Assembly: GCF_003570885.1 (NCBI RefSeq)
Contig: NZ_QXJC01000003.1
Coordinates: forward strand, 558,001-622,000
Direction: 5' to 3'
DNA: 64,000 bases
Source of the DNA: Simplicispira hankyongi
Lineage (GTDB): Bacteria; Pseudomonadota; Gammaproteobacteria; Burkholderiales; Burkholderiaceae_C
In this document: one piece after another, positions 46,064 to 58,004 of the stretch
How positions within the stretch are numbered: the first letter of the stretch is position 1
Layout of the letters: each line of letters begins with the position of its first letter
Notes under the pieces: model-generated
What the model was told of the DNA's origin: nothing
Seen by the model: the letters and a program-made list of their open reading frames with translations, nothing else
Databases searched by the model: none
Translations under genes and position numbers: made by a program

Positions 46064-47285
46064 GATAGTCGGCGTTGATGCTGACGTAGTCGTGGCTCAA
46101 ATCGCAGGTCCAAACCTGGTCCTGCGCGTCGCCTCTGCCGAGCAGCACGCGCACCGTGATTTCGGCCTGCTGCATGACGCGCTGGCCGTCTTCCTCGCGG
46201 TAGTCGGGGTTGCGCCCCCCTTGGCGCGCAACCAACACATCGTCGAGGTACAGGTCGATGCGCGTCTGGTCGAGGTCTTCAATGCCCGCGTAGCCGACGG
46301 CCGCCAGAATGCGCCCCAGGTTCGGGTCGCTGGCGAAAAAGGCCGTCTTCACCAACGGTGAATGGGCGATGGCATACGCCACCTTGCGGCACTCTTCTGT
46401 GCTGGCACCGCCTTCGACGCGCACGGTGATGAACTTGGTCGCCCCTTCGCCGTCGCGCACGATAGCCTGCGCCAAAAGCCGCGCCACATCGCCCAGCGCA
46501 GCGGCCAGTGCCCGGCCTTCGGCGCTGTCAAGCGAGGTGATTTCAGCGTTCCCGGCGCGCTGCGTGGCGATCAGCGTGAACGAGTCGTTGGTGGAGGTGT
46601 CGCCATCAATGGTGATGCGGTTGAAGGATTGCTCGGCCAACTGGCGCACCAGCCGCGGCAGCAGCGCCGGCGCCACGCAGGCATCGGTGGCCAGAAAGCC
46701 CAGCATGGTCGCCATGTTGGGGCGAATCATGCCGGCGCCCTTGGAGATACCGGTGACGGACACCGTGGCGCCGCCAATCTGCACCTGGGCGCTGAAGGCC
46801 TTGGGCACGGTATCGGTCGTCATGATGGCCTGCGCCGCCGTGCCCCAGTGGTCGGCAGCGGCGTTGGCAATGGCATTGGGCAGGCCCGCCACGATACGCT
46901 CGACGGGCAGCGGCTCCATGATCACGCCGGTGGAATACGGCAGCACCTGCTGCGCGGCGATGCCCAGCGCCTGCGCCGCAGCCGTGCAGGTGCGGCGGGC
47001 ACGCGCCAGGCCATCGGCGCCGGTGCCCGCGTTGGCGTTGCCGGTGTTGATCACCAGCGCGCGGATGGCGCTGCCGCTCGCCAGATGCTCGCGCGCCACC
47101 TGCACGGGAGCCGCGCAGAAGCGGTTCTGCGTGAACACGCTGGCCACGGCGGCACCTTCATCAAGCAGAAAGACGGTGACGTCTTTGCGCCCCGGTTTTT
47201 TGATACCCGCTTCAGCGGTGCCGATACGAATCCCTGCAATGGGGCGAAGGTCAGATGCAAGGGGAGCAGAGAGATTCACAGGCAT
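46056..47285 (-). CDS. argJ: Bifunctional ornithine acetyltransferase/N-acetylglutamate synthase
   Basis: ArgJ recycles the acetyl group in arginine synthesis and makes N-acetylglutamate. The 409-residue precursor is cleaved in itself at an ATM|L site; here [13 protein letters not shown] near residue 195 has the essential Thr. The start at 47285 ([13 protein letters not shown]) fits the family. The DUF815 gene follows, with copy I between. secA is upstream on the same strand. Confidence 0.95.
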   Translation of the reverse strand: MPVNLSAPLASDLRPIAGIRIGTAEAGIKKPGRKDVTVFLLDEGAAVASVFTQNRFCAAPVQVAREHLASGSAIRALVINTGNANAGTGADGLARARRTCTAAAQALGIAAQQVLPYSTGVIMEPLPVERIVAGLPNAIANAAADHWGTAAQAIMTTDTVPKAFSAQVQIGGATVSVTGISKGAGMIRPNMATMLGFLATDACVAPALLPRLVRQLAEQSFNRITIDGDTSTNDSFTLIATQRAGNAEITSLDSAEGRALAAALGDVARLLAQAIVRDGEGATKFITVRVEGGASTEECRKVAYAIAHSPLVKTAFFASDPNLGRILAAVGYAGIEDLDQTRIDLYLDDVLVARQGGRNPDYREEDGQRVMQQAEITVRVLLGRGDAQDQVWTCDLSHDYVSINADYRS

Positions 47286-47368
47286 GGTTGTCCTTAAAAA
47301 CCTTAAAAAATGCACTTGAAAATGCAAACTTAGGCCAAGTGGTCAATGAGACGGCCCACCCCCGTACC

Positions 47369-47468
47369 CGTGGACACCGCGCAAGGGCCGCCCCAGAGCG
47401 TCGGTGCCGTCCCCCTTGCGCAGCGCAGCTGCAAGAGAAGGGGGAAGCCGCGCAAGCGGCTCAGGGGG
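47369..47468 (-). repeat. GC-rich 3'-end repeat, copy M
   Basis: On the minus strand CCCCCTGAGCCGCTTGCGCG, then a CCCCCTTC stem, and the tail GGGGCGGCCCTTGCGCGGTG. It starts 3 nt after the secA stop and fills much of the 186-nt gap to argJ; the remainder of that gap shows no gene. Confidence 0.84.
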
Positions 47469-47471
47469 TTG

Positions 47472-50231
<2,760 letters not shown>

Positions 50232-50369
50232 TCAGACATGGACCTCTCGCGACGGGTGAGCGCGCGAAAAATCCGCAATCCCTGTGAAGAAGTGGGTCAA
50301 ATGAGGCCGAAAGCGGGAACTGCAAGCAAACCTTGCGCCCCAGGCACTCGGACCCGAAAGGAGGGGATT

Positions 50370-51365
50370 TTACCTGCGCGCCACCGGGGTGGCAGCGCCT
50401 GCGATTGGCGCAACACTGGCAGTCACCGACTGGGCGCGCGTAGCGGCGTCGCCTGCAGCGAGGAATTTCTTCGGATCCTGCAATACACCCTGCACCCAGA
50501 CTTCGAAATGCAGGTGGGGCCCGGTGGAACGGCCGGTGGTGCCTACCAGTGCGATTTTCTGCCCGCGCCGCACCAAGTCGCCGCGGCGAACAAACACCCG
50601 GGACGCATGCGCATAGCGTGTGATCACCTGATTCCCGTGGTCAATCTCGACCATATTGCCGTACTCTGGGTGAAACTCCTGGGTCACGACCACGCCGCCG
50701 GCCGCCGCCAGGATAGCGGACCCTGTCGCAGCAGGGAAATCCAGGCCGGTGTGCAGCGCCGATCGACCTGTGATCGGATCGATGCGCCAACCAAATCCCG
50801 AGCCCACCATATGGCCAGGAACCGGTTCTTGGGTAGGAATCATGTGCTTGCTCAGGAGTTGGTCGAGCAAGCGCGATTCGAGCACCGTCATCAAGTCTGC
50901 CCGTTGGCCGCTGATCGCGTCCAGCTCATCCAACGTGCGCTGCAACTCGTCCATGCTGAGCGGACGGCTCGCCACCAGCACGCCGCCCTGCCCCGGCGCC
51001 TTGCCGGGTTTGTCACCCGTGCTCGCTGGCAAAGGGATTCCGGCCAGACCGGAGACCCGGTCGCTGAGCGACTCCAGTTGCACCATGCGTGCCTGCATTT
51101 CTCCGACCTTGCGCGCCATGGCGTCCAGGTTCTGGCGCACGAAGCGGTTGCGCTGATCGGTATCGTCCTTGACGACCAGGCGAACCAAATCGCCAATGAC
51201 GGGCCAGCCTTCGCGTGCACCCTTCAAAAATACCAGGTGGTAGAGGCCTGCGGCCACGCACATCAACACCAGCGAAAACACCAAACCCGCTAGAACCAGG
51301 CGCGTACCGGAAAGTGTCAGCGTCCGGCTGCGCGCAAGACGCGCGTCCATGATAATTACCTGCAT
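50370..51365 (-). CDS. M23 family (LytM-type) peptidase
   Basis: A 331-residue membrane-anchored protein: one N-terminal helix (about 22-45), a coiled-coil-like region (about 70-105), and a C-terminal M23 domain with HTGLDFPAATG near residue 215 and HLHFEVW near 293, with all metal ligands apparent. It likely cleaves peptidoglycan peptides or activates amidases. The ATG is at 51365 (MQVIIMDARL) or 51350. Divergent from the DciA-like gene with only 36 nt between starts. Confidence 0.89.
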   Translation of the reverse strand: MQVIIMDARLARSRTLTLSGTRLVLAGLVFSLVLMCVAAGLYHLVFLKGAREGWPVIGDLVRLVVKDDTDQRNRFVRQNLDAMARKVGEMQARMVQLESLSDRVSGLAGIPLPASTGDKPGKAPGQGGVLVASRPLSMDELQRTLDELDAISGQRADLMTVLESRLLDQLLSKHMIPTQEPVPGHMVGSGFGWRIDPITGRSALHTGLDFPAATGSAILAAAGGVVVTQEFHPEYGNMVEIDHGNQVITRYAHASRVFVRRGDLVRRGQKIALVGTTGRSTGPHLHFEVWVQGVLQDPKKFLAAGDAATRAQSVTASVAPIAGAATPVARR

Positions 51366-51401
51366 TTGCCGCCTTTAACTGCGTGGCTTCTGCCTTTGTT
51401 T

Positions 51402-51701
51402 ATGCACCGCCGCCACCATGCCGTGACTTTTCAGCAGGCCGCCGAGGAGGCGCCTGTCTTGGCCCAACTCACGAGCCTTGCGCGCGATTCAAGCGCACGC
51501 CTGAATGCCATCGAACCGCTGGTTCCCCCGGCGCTCCGGGCGTCTTTGCGCGCCGGACCCATTGACGGTACGACCTGGTGCCTGCTTGTCCAGGGCAACG
51601 CTGCCGCTGCCAAACTGCGCCAGTTGCTGCCCGCCCTGGAAGCCCATTTGCGCAGCAAGGGGTGGGAGGTTAGCGCGATTCGCCTGAAAGTTCAAACTTA
51701 G
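51402..51701 (+). CDS. DUF721/DciA-like protein
   Basis: A 99-residue protein of the DUF721 (DciA) type, which in many bacteria loads the replicative helicase DnaB in place of DnaC. The pattern LAQLTSLARDSSARLNAIEP then LRAGPIDGTTWCLLVQGNAAAAKLRQLLP is typical of DciA. Short relative to DciA with long tails. ATG at 51402 (MHRRHHAVTF). The position upstream of M23-secA is the usual one in Burkholderiales. Function inferred from the family. Confidence 0.75.
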   Translation: MHRRHHAVTFQQAAEEAPVLAQLTSLARDSSARLNAIEPLVPPALRASLRAGPIDGTTWCLLVQGNAAAAKLRQLLPALEAHLRSKGWEVSAIRLKVQT

Positions 51702-51758
51702 GGCGCCTGCAGATGCTCTGGTCAAGGGCGGAAAATGCTTCGGACACCTTCGCGCCTG

Positions 51759-53432
51759 CTAGCGACTGCGCAGGGCACGGCTCAGCAGCAGCACCGGCAC
51801 CAGCCCGACCAGCACCAGCGCGAGTGAAGGCAGTGCTGCTTCGCCCAGGCGCTCGTCGCGCGCCAGCTGGTAGGCCACCACCGCCAGCGTATCGCTGTTG
51901 AACGGCCGCAGCACCATGGTGGCGGGCAGCTCTTTCATCACGTCGACAAATACCAGCAGCGCGCCCGCTGCCGCAGCGCGCTTGAGCAAGGGCCAATGCA
52001 CCTCGCGGGCCAGGCGGATACTGCCGGCCCCCAGCAACCGGGCGCTTTCGTCCAGGCTAGTGGGCAGGCGGGCATAGCCGCTTTCCACGCTTTGCAGTGC
52101 CACGGCGCAAAAACGCACCAGGTAGGCCCAGACGATGCCCACCGCTGTCGTGGTAACGACTGCCGCAAGCCCCAGGTGCGGAAATTGCTGCTGAATCCAG
52201 GCGACAGGCAGCAATACGCCAACGACAATGACGGCGCCCGGCACTGCGTAGCCCACGCCCACCAGGCGCGCCACGAAACGACCCGGCCCTTGCGGCGTAC
52301 GGCGCCCGGCAAACCCGAGCGCCAGCGCGAGACCCAACGCCAGCGCAGCGGTGATGCCGCCGAGCCGCACACTGTTCCCTGCCCATTCCAGAAAACGCTC
52401 CCAGGGCAGTACCGACCAATCGGCCGCCAGGGGCCGCAGCATGAAGCCCACCGGCGCGGCAAACCCCAGCACAACAGGCAGGCCGCACACCAACCACGCA
52501 AGCACGGTGCCCCAGCCGGACAATGCTGTCGGCACAGCAGCTGCCCCACCCGCCCCGCGGATGCTGAAACGCAAACGCCGTTGCGCGCGGCGCTCCAGCC
52601 ACAACAGCACCAGCACGAATGCCAGCAGCATGGTCGAGAGCTGCGCCGCGACACGCGGGTCGTCCATTGCCAGCCAGGCCTTGATGATGGCGGTGCTGAA
52701 CGTCTGGATGCCAAAGTAGCTGGTGACGCCAAAGTCCGCCAGCGTCTCCATCAAGGCAAGTGCCACGCCAGCCGCCACCGCCGGGCGGGCCAGTGGCAAT
52801 GCCACTTCGGCAATGCGGCGCGAGAGTGGTGCGCCGAGCATGCGCGCGGCCTCCATCAATTGGGGAACGCGCTCGGCCAACGCCGTGCGCGCCAGCAAGT
52901 ACACATAAGGATAGAGAGACACCACGAAGACCAGTACGGCGCCGCCCAGGCTGCGTACTTCCGGCAGCAAACGCCCTTCCAGCCCAAAGGCCGTCCGAGC
53001 CCATGTCTGCAAAGGCCCACTGAATTGAAGGAAATCGGTGTATGCGTAGGCCGTGACATAGGCGGGCATCGCCAGCGGCAGGAGGAGCAGCCATTCGAAA
53101 CTGCGCCGGCCTGGAAAATCAAACAAGGTGACAGCGACGGCTGCGCCGGTTCCCACGACCGCAGTCCCAACGCCGACGCCTAGCGCCAGCCAGAGCGTCG
53201 TCCACAGGTACCCCGGCAGCACCGTCTCGGCCATGGCCCTGAGCACAGGCAATGGCGCCGTAGACGCTGTGCCCGGCAACCACGCGCCCAGCAAGGCGAG
53301 GACAGGCAAACCAAGCACGCCGGCAATCAGCAACAAGGGAAGGTGACGCAATACCGCGCGGAAGGTAAGCAAGATAGGAAGTCGGAAGGTGCGCGGCAAC
53401 GCCAGTTCAATGCAAATGAGAATTTTACGCAT
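51759..53432 (-). CDS. Fe(III)-type ABC transporter permease (two fused permease domains)
   Basis: A 557-residue inner-membrane protein with about 12 helices and two BPD permease domains (FbpB/SfuB type, also similar to thiamine permease ThiP). The EAA motifs are MEAARMLGAPLSRRIAEVALP near residue 200 and LDESARLLGAGSIRLAREVHWP near 465. It imports iron(III) or a related substrate with the divergent ATPase; no binding-protein gene is in the window. Start ATG at 53432; the ATPase starts just 22 nt away on the other strand, so promoter elements must overlap coding sequence. Confidence 0.82.
   Translation of the reverse strand: MRKILICIELALPRTFRLPILLTFRAVLRHLPLLLIAGVLGLPVLALLGAWLPGTASTAPLPVLRAMAETVLPGYLWTTLWLALGVGVGTAVVGTGAAVAVTLFDFPGRRSFEWLLLLPLAMPAYVTAYAYTDFLQFSGPLQTWARTAFGLEGRLLPEVRSLGGAVLVFVVSLYPYVYLLARTALAERVPQLMEAARMLGAPLSRRIAEVALPLARPAVAAGVALALMETLADFGVTSYFGIQTFSTAIIKAWLAMDDPRVAAQLSTMLLAFVLVLLWLERRAQRRLRFSIRGAGGAAAVPTALSGWGTVLAWLVCGLPVVLGFAAPVGFMLRPLAADWSVLPWERFLEWAGNSVRLGGITAALALGLALALGFAGRRTPQGPGRFVARLVGVGYAVPGAVIVVGVLLPVAWIQQQFPHLGLAAVVTTTAVGIVWAYLVRFCAVALQSVESGYARLPTSLDESARLLGAGSIRLAREVHWPLLKRAAAAGALLVFVDVMKELPATMVLRPFNSDTLAVVAYQLARDERLGEAALPSLALVLVGLVPVLLLSRALRSR
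53417..53431. promoter_or_regulatory. Possible Fur-type box in the permease/ATPase divergent region
   Basis: TGAGAATTTTACGCA partly matches the Fur 7-1-7 pattern (TGATAATnATTATCA): 6 of 7 in the left half, 3 of 7 in the right. It lies over the first codons of the permease. The match is weak. Confidence 0.25.
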
Positions 53433-53453
53433 TTACAAACATAAAATGGATGA

Positions 53454-54530
53454 ATGTTCCTGCAGCTATCAAATCTGGGTGTGCGCTACCCGGATCAAAA
53501 CACCCCGGCAGTCGATGGCGTCAGCCTGGGCCTGCCCGCTGGCAGCATTGGCGTTCTGATCGGGCCCTCTGGCTGCGGCAAGACCACGCTCTTGCGCGCG
53601 GTGGCCGGGCTGGCGCCCGTTGAACACGGTGAAGTGCGGCTGGCTGGCGAATGTGTGAGTTGCCCGGGCCACGGTGTGCCTCCCGAGGCAAGGCACATCG
53701 GCATGGTGTTTCAGGACTACGCGCTGTTCCCTCACCTGGACGTGGGCCGCAATATTGCGTTTGGCTTGCACGGCATGGAGCGCCACGCACAAACCCACCG
53801 CATTGGCGAGGTCCTGGATTTGGTGGGTCTTCCGGGCCGCCAGGGAAGCTACCCCCACGAACTCTCAGGCGGACAGCAGCAGCGTGTGGCGCTGGCGCGC
53901 GCTTTGGCACCCCAACCCAAACTGATGCTGCTGGATGAGCCCTTTTCCAATCTTGATGTGGGCTTGCGCGAGCGTCTGGCGCACGAAATGCGTGACATTC
54001 TCAAGGCAGCAGACGCCACAGCGTTGTTTGTCACGCACGATCAACTGGAAGCTTTTGCCATTGGCGACCTGATTGGCGTCATGCAGGCCGGCAAGCTGGA
54101 GCAATGGGACGATGCCTACAGCCTCTACCACCGCCCCGCCACCCGGTTTGTCGCCAACTTCATCGGGCACGGCGTCTTCGTGCCGGCCTCGCTTGAGCAA
54201 AGGCAGACGGGTGTTGCCGTGCATACCGCCCTGGGCAGCTTGCAGAACCTGACCGATTGCCCCCTGCCTTCGCACTATGCAGATGGCAAGTGTGACGTGC
54301 TGCTGCGCGCCGACGATATCGTGCACGACGATGCATCGCCCGTGAAAGCCCGCGTGCTGCGCAAGGCGTTTCGAGGCGCCGAGTTTCTCTACACCTTGCA
54401 GATGCAGGGCGGCTTGCAGCTACAGGCCCATGTGCCCAGCCACCACGACCATGCCATTGGCGAATGGATTGGCGTGCGCGTGCAAGCCGACCATGTCGTC
54501 ACATTCGCCCGTGAGGCAGTGAACGCCTGA
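53454..54530 (+). CDS. Fe(III)-type ABC transporter ATPase (FbpC-like)
   Basis: A 358-residue ABC ATPase. Walker A GPSGCGKTT near residue 40, signature LSGGQQQRVALARAL near 140, Walker B LMLLDEPFSNLDVG near 160, and a C-terminal TOBE-like region (from about 270). The match is to iron/thiamine/putrescine importers of the FbpC-PotA group. Divergent from the permease, with a 21-nt intergenic gap. A direct function with it is inferred. Confidence 0.85.
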   Translation: MFLQLSNLGVRYPDQNTPAVDGVSLGLPAGSIGVLIGPSGCGKTTLLRAVAGLAPVEHGEVRLAGECVSCPGHGVPPEARHIGMVFQDYALFPHLDVGRNIAFGLHGMERHAQTHRIGEVLDLVGLPGRQGSYPHELSGGQQQRVALARALAPQPKLMLLDEPFSNLDVGLRERLAHEMRDILKAADATALFVTHDQLEAFAIGDLIGVMQAGKLEQWDDAYSLYHRPATRFVANFIGHGVFVPASLEQRQTGVAVHTALGSLQNLTDCPLPSHYADGKCDVLLRADDIVHDDASPVKARVLRKAFRGAEFLYTLQMQGGLQLQAHVPSHHDHAIGEWIGVRVQADHVVTFAREAVNA

Positions 54531-54565
54531 GACCGCTGCGGCCTCCAGCCACGCACCAAGCCTGC

Positions 54566-55735
54566 TCAGACGAGCAACCTGCGGCCCGTGATCCGCTCGT
54601 GTTCCGCCGCGGCAAAGCGGTCCGTCATACCGGCGATGAAATCCGCCACCACCCGTTCACATTGCCCTGGCGCTGCGGCAGCGCGGGCGAGGTAACCAGG
54701 CTTCATCGCCTTCGGGTCGGAAAGATAGGCCTGGAACAACTCACGCACCACGACTTGGGCATTGTCCGTGGTCGCCACAACCTGCGGATGCCGGTACAGG
54801 TTGTCGAAGAGAAAGCGCTTGAGCGCCTGCGACTCGCTGCGCATCTCCGGGCTGAAGCAAATCAAGGGCTCGGCATGGCGGGCGCCGTCCACATCGGCCG
54901 GCGTGGCGCGCGCCAGTGCCGCCTGGGTCGCCGCAATGACGTCGTAGACCTGCGCGCTGAGCATGCGGCGAATGGTTTCGTAGAGCAGGCGGCGCTGGTG
55001 ATCGGGCATATCGAGCGAAGGGTACTCACTCAGCGCCTGCGCCCGGTAGCGCGCAAAGAGCGGCACCTGCTGCAGTTGTTCTTGCGTGATGAGCCCCGAA
55101 CGCACGCCATCGTCGATGTCGTGGGCGTTGTAGGCGATCTCGTCGGCCAGATTGGCCAACTGGGCCTCCAAGCTGGGTTGGCGATGTTCCAGGAACCGGG
55201 CGCCGACACCGCCAGGCTCTTCGGCCTCCAGGGCCTGGGCATTCGTGCGCGAGCAATGTTTCAAAATGCCTTCGCGCGTCTCGAATGTGAGGTTGAGGCC
55301 AGCAAACTGCGGGTAGCGCAGCTCCAGCTTGTCCACCACACGCAGGCTTTGCAGGTTGTGCTCAAAACCGCCATGCGAGCGCATGCAATGGTTCAAGGCA
55401 TCCTGCCCAGCGTGGCCAAAAGGCGTGTGGCCCAGGTCATGCGCCAGGGCGATGGCCTCCACCAGGTCTTCGTTCAGGCGCAGCGAGCGCGCCACCGAGC
55501 GGGCCAGTTGCGCCACTTCGAGCGAGTGCGTCAGCCGGGTGCGAAACAGGTCTCCCTCATGGTTGAGGAACACCTGCGTCTTGTAGACCAGGCGCCGAAA
55601 GGCCGAGGAATGCACGATGCGGTCGCGGTCGCGCTGGTAGTCGCTGCGCGTGGGCGCGGGCGCTTCGGGATGCCTGCGTCCGCGGGTGCCCGCCGCATGG
55701 CAGGCATAGGCGGCCAAACCAAAAATATCAGTCAA
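54566..55735 (-). CDS. dgt: dGTPase-like HD-domain triphosphohydrolase
   Basis: A 389-residue deoxyguanosinetriphosphate triphosphohydrolase-like protein (dGTPase family). HD domain: FRTRLTHSLEVAQLARSVAR near residue 64, ALAHDLGHTPFGHAGQDAL near 96, then DEIAYNAHDIDDG near 198. The start is read as TTG at 55735 (LTDIFGLAAYA); AGAGG from repeat copy J lies 5 nt before. No ATG exists upstream of the conserved HPEAPAPTRSDYQRDRDRIVH. The last gene of aroK-aroB-dgt. Confidence 0.88.
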   Translation of the reverse strand: MTDIFGLAAYACHAAGTRGRRHPEAPAPTRSDYQRDRDRIVHSSAFRRLVYKTQVFLNHEGDLFRTRLTHSLEVAQLARSVARSLRLNEDLVEAIALAHDLGHTPFGHAGQDALNHCMRSHGGFEHNLQSLRVVDKLELRYPQFAGLNLTFETREGILKHCSRTNAQALEAEEPGGVGARFLEHRQPSLEAQLANLADEIAYNAHDIDDGVRSGLITQEQLQQVPLFARYRAQALSEYPSLDMPDHQRRLLYETIRRMLSAQVYDVIAATQAALARATPADVDGARHAEPLICFSPEMRSESQALKRFLFDNLYRHPQVVATTDNAQVVVRELFQAYLSDPKAMKPGYLARAAAAPGQCERVVADFIAGMTDRFAAAEHERITGRRLLV

Positions 55736-55745
55736 ATCTGCCTCT

Positions 55746-55787
55746 AGCGCTTATTCCATATGCGCATACAGCTATGTATTCAATAGC
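55746..55787 (+). repeat. 42-nt double-hairpin repeat, copy J, supplying the dgt ribosome site
   Basis: AGCGCTT/ATGCGCA with loop attccat, linker taca, GCTAT/ATAGC with loop gtattca. On the minus strand its edge AGAGG is 5 nt before the dgt TTG. It lies between aroB and dgt. Confidence 0.9.
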
Positions 55788-55814
55788 ATTCAAGGGCTTT
55801 GCCAAGCTTGTGCC

Positions 55815-56912
55815 TCAGTCGGTGGCGCAGCACAGGTCGATCACCTCACGCACCAAGGCATCGGGTGCCCCGCGCACCACGGCCTTGCCTGGGCCGTCGA
55901 TCAGCACAAAGCGGATGTCACCTGCCTGCGCCTTCTTGTCCACCCGCATCAATTCGAGATAGCGCCCGGCGTTGTCCTGCGCATCCAGCACCGGTGCCCG
56001 CACCGGGAGGCCGGCCCGCTCGACCAAGGCGCGCAGGCGCGCGCAGAACGCCGCATCCAGCAAATTCAGGCGACGAGAGAGCTCGGCGGCCATCAGCATG
56101 CCAACGCCAACGCCCTCGCCGTGCAACCACACGCCGTAGCCCATGCCAGACTCAATGGCATGCCCAAAGGTGTGGCCAAAGTTGAGAATGGCGCGCAGGC
56201 CCGATTCGCGCTCGTCCTGGGCCACCACCTCGGCTTTGATCTCGCAACTGCGCCGCACCGCATGGGCAAGCGCCGCCTGATCGCGTGCGCGCAGCGCATC
56301 CATGTGGGCCTCAAGCCACCCCATGAATGCCATATCGTAGATAGGCCCGTACTTGATCACCTCGGCCAGACCTGCACTCAGCTCGCGCGCCGGCAGGGTA
56401 GCGAGGGTGGCCAGATCACAGACCACCAGCAGCGGCTGGTGGAACGCACCCAGCATGTTCTTGCCCAGCGGGTGGTTGATACCCGTCTTGCCGCCCACGG
56501 AAGAATCCACTTGCGCGAGCAAGGTGGTGGGCACTTGCACAAATGGCACGCCGCGCATGTAGCACGCGGCAGCGAAGCCCGTCATATCGCCGACCACACC
56601 GCCGCCCAAGGCGAACAGGATGGTTGTGCGGTCGCAGCCCTGGGACAGCAAGGCATCAAAAATCAGGTTCAGCGTGGTCCATGATTTGTGCTCTTCGCCA
56701 TCCGGCAAGACTACCCCATGCACTTTCGCGTACTTCGCCTCCAGGCTGGTGCGCAAGGCTTGGGCGTACAGGGGCTCCACCGTTGTGTTGGTGACAATGA
56801 GCGCGGACGTTGCCGGCGGCAGTGTGGCAAAGCTGCTTGCCATGCCCAAAAGGCCTGGGCCGATAACGATAGGGTAGCTGCGGTCGCCCAGCTCAATAAA
56901 GACAGTTTGCAT
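55815..56912 (-). CDS. aroB: 3-Dehydroquinate synthase
   Basis: Second shikimate-pathway step: closes DAHP to dehydroquinate using NAD and a divalent metal. The 365-residue protein has the NAD segment [11 protein letters not shown] and [20 protein letters not shown] near residue 100, and zinc ligands in [13 protein letters not shown] near 250. The start at 56912 ([18 protein letters not shown]) fits the family. aroK lies 247 nt upstream; dgt follows after a repeat copy. Confidence 0.96.
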   Translation of the reverse strand: MQTVFIELGDRSYPIVIGPGLLGMASSFATLPPATSALIVTNTTVEPLYAQALRTSLEAKYAKVHGVVLPDGEEHKSWTTLNLIFDALLSQGCDRTTILFALGGGVVGDMTGFAAACYMRGVPFVQVPTTLLAQVDSSVGGKTGINHPLGKNMLGAFHQPLLVVCDLATLATLPARELSAGLAEVIKYGPIYDMAFMGWLEAHMDALRARDQAALAHAVRRSCEIKAEVVAQDERESGLRAILNFGHTFGHAIESGMGYGVWLHGEGVGVGMLMAAELSRRLNLLDAAFCARLRALVERAGLPVRAPVLDAQDNAGRYLELMRVDKKAQAGDIRFVLIDGPGKAVVRGAPDALVREVIDLCCATD

Positions 56913-57159
56913 GTTCGTGGATACGGGCTAGCCAACAGAAGGTGCAGCGCCTGCGCGATCGCGGGACAGCGTGGCGTCGTGGATGTGAATCGAAGAGGAC
57001 ATGGCACGCAAAGTGTAGGACATGAATGTCGTGGGGGGCGGCTTATCCAGGCTGGTGTGTGGGGGCGCCCCGCTCCAGAGGGCACAGGCGACACAGTCGC
57101 TGGCCCTTCCAAGGAATCGGCCACGGCGAGGCGAAGCGGGCAGTGGGATAGCGTCTTGG

Positions 57160-57714
57160 TTATGGGTGCGCCTTATCACCAGGCGGCACAACGCTGCCCA
57201 GTTCCAGTTGCATCACGACCATGTTCACCAAGGTCGCGACCGACGGGCGGCCGGTTTCAATCACGAAATGCGCTGTTTCGCGGTACAGCGGGTCACGCTC
57301 GGCATACAGGCTGCGCAGCCGCTCCAGGGGATTGGCGGTTTGCAGCAAGGGCCGCGTGGTGTCGTGGCGCAGGCGTCGGTAAATATCCTCGGGCAAGGCA
57401 TGCAGGTAAATTACCCGAGTACGCTCATGCAGATGATGGCGGTTCACAGGGCGAAGCACGGCACCACCTCCAGTCGATATCACTGCAAAACGATTGGCGG
57501 CCGTTAGCTCATCGATAACGGTTTCTTCCAAAGCACGAAATTGCTGCTCCCCCTCGCGCTCGAAGTAGTCACGAATGGAACACCCCAGACGCCGCTCAAT
57601 TTCTTGATCAGTATCGAAAAAAGTGAAGCCGAGCCTACGGGCTAAATAGCGTCCAACCGTGGATTTTCCACTGCCAGGCATGCCGATAAGAGCAATCATA
57701 TGAACATGCGACAC
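57160..57714 (-). CDS. aroK: Shikimate kinase
   Basis: Phosphorylates shikimate with ATP. The 184-residue protein has the P-loop GMPGSGKSTVGRYLA near residue 12, the DTDQEIERR Asp pair near 35, and VISTGGGAVLRP near 78. The start at 57714 fits (MSHVHMIALIGMPGSG); the longer family forms start one or two codons differently. The gap to aroB (56913-57159) shows no supported gene. Upstream, the pilus operon ends at a terminator, so aroK should have its own promoter. Confidence 0.95.
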   Translation of the reverse strand: MSHVHMIALIGMPGSGKSTVGRYLARRLGFTFFDTDQEIERRLGCSIRDYFEREGEQQFRALEETVIDELTAANRFAVISTGGGAVLRPVNRHHLHERTRVIYLHALPEDIYRRLRHDTTRPLLQTANPLERLRSLYAERDPLYRETAHFVIETGRPSVATLVNMVVMQLELGSVVPPGDKAHP

Positions 57715-57923
57715 GGACTATCCTGCTTGCAGGCTCGCCTCAAATAAGGTTTCATGTCTGCCACAATAAAATCTCAACAATTTTCTGTCCAGTATCTTCG
57801 ATACATTCGCGATTAAAACGAAAATCTCCAATTTAGCAGGTAAAACAAAGCCAATTCCACTCAAATTTCTATTGCTACGAATCTAGCCCGTGATCGGGTG
57901 CTGAGGAGAAAGAGGAAATTCAT
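57715..57923. other. AT-rich gene-free gap upstream of aroK
   Basis: Noticeably richer in A and T than the surrounding sequence. No ORF or RNA can be supported. It probably holds the aroK promoter. Confidence 0.5.
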
Positions 57924-57946
57924 AAAAAATGGGGCTTACGCCCCAT
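57924..57946 (-). terminator. Rho-independent terminator after the pil-operon lipoprotein
   Basis: A 7-bp stem ATGGGGC/GCCCCAT with a 4-nt loop, followed on the minus strand by TTTTTT. It lies about 58 nt after the lipoprotein stop and should end the pilMNOPQ-lipoprotein transcript before aroK. Confidence 0.87.
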
Positions 57947-58004
57947 ATGGTCTGTCGCCACTGAAGCTGCTCCAATCCATAGCTCCAGCGGCAAACTCAA
58001 TTGA

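Noticed and set aside
56928-57191. Minus-strand 87-codon frame between aroB and aroK
   Set aside because: Overlaps the aroK end, has no recognisable domain and odd composition; the gap is more likely untranslated.
57715-57923. Small RNA in the AT-rich gap before aroK
   Set aside because: No conserved RNA fold, promoter and terminator set could be recognised by eye.
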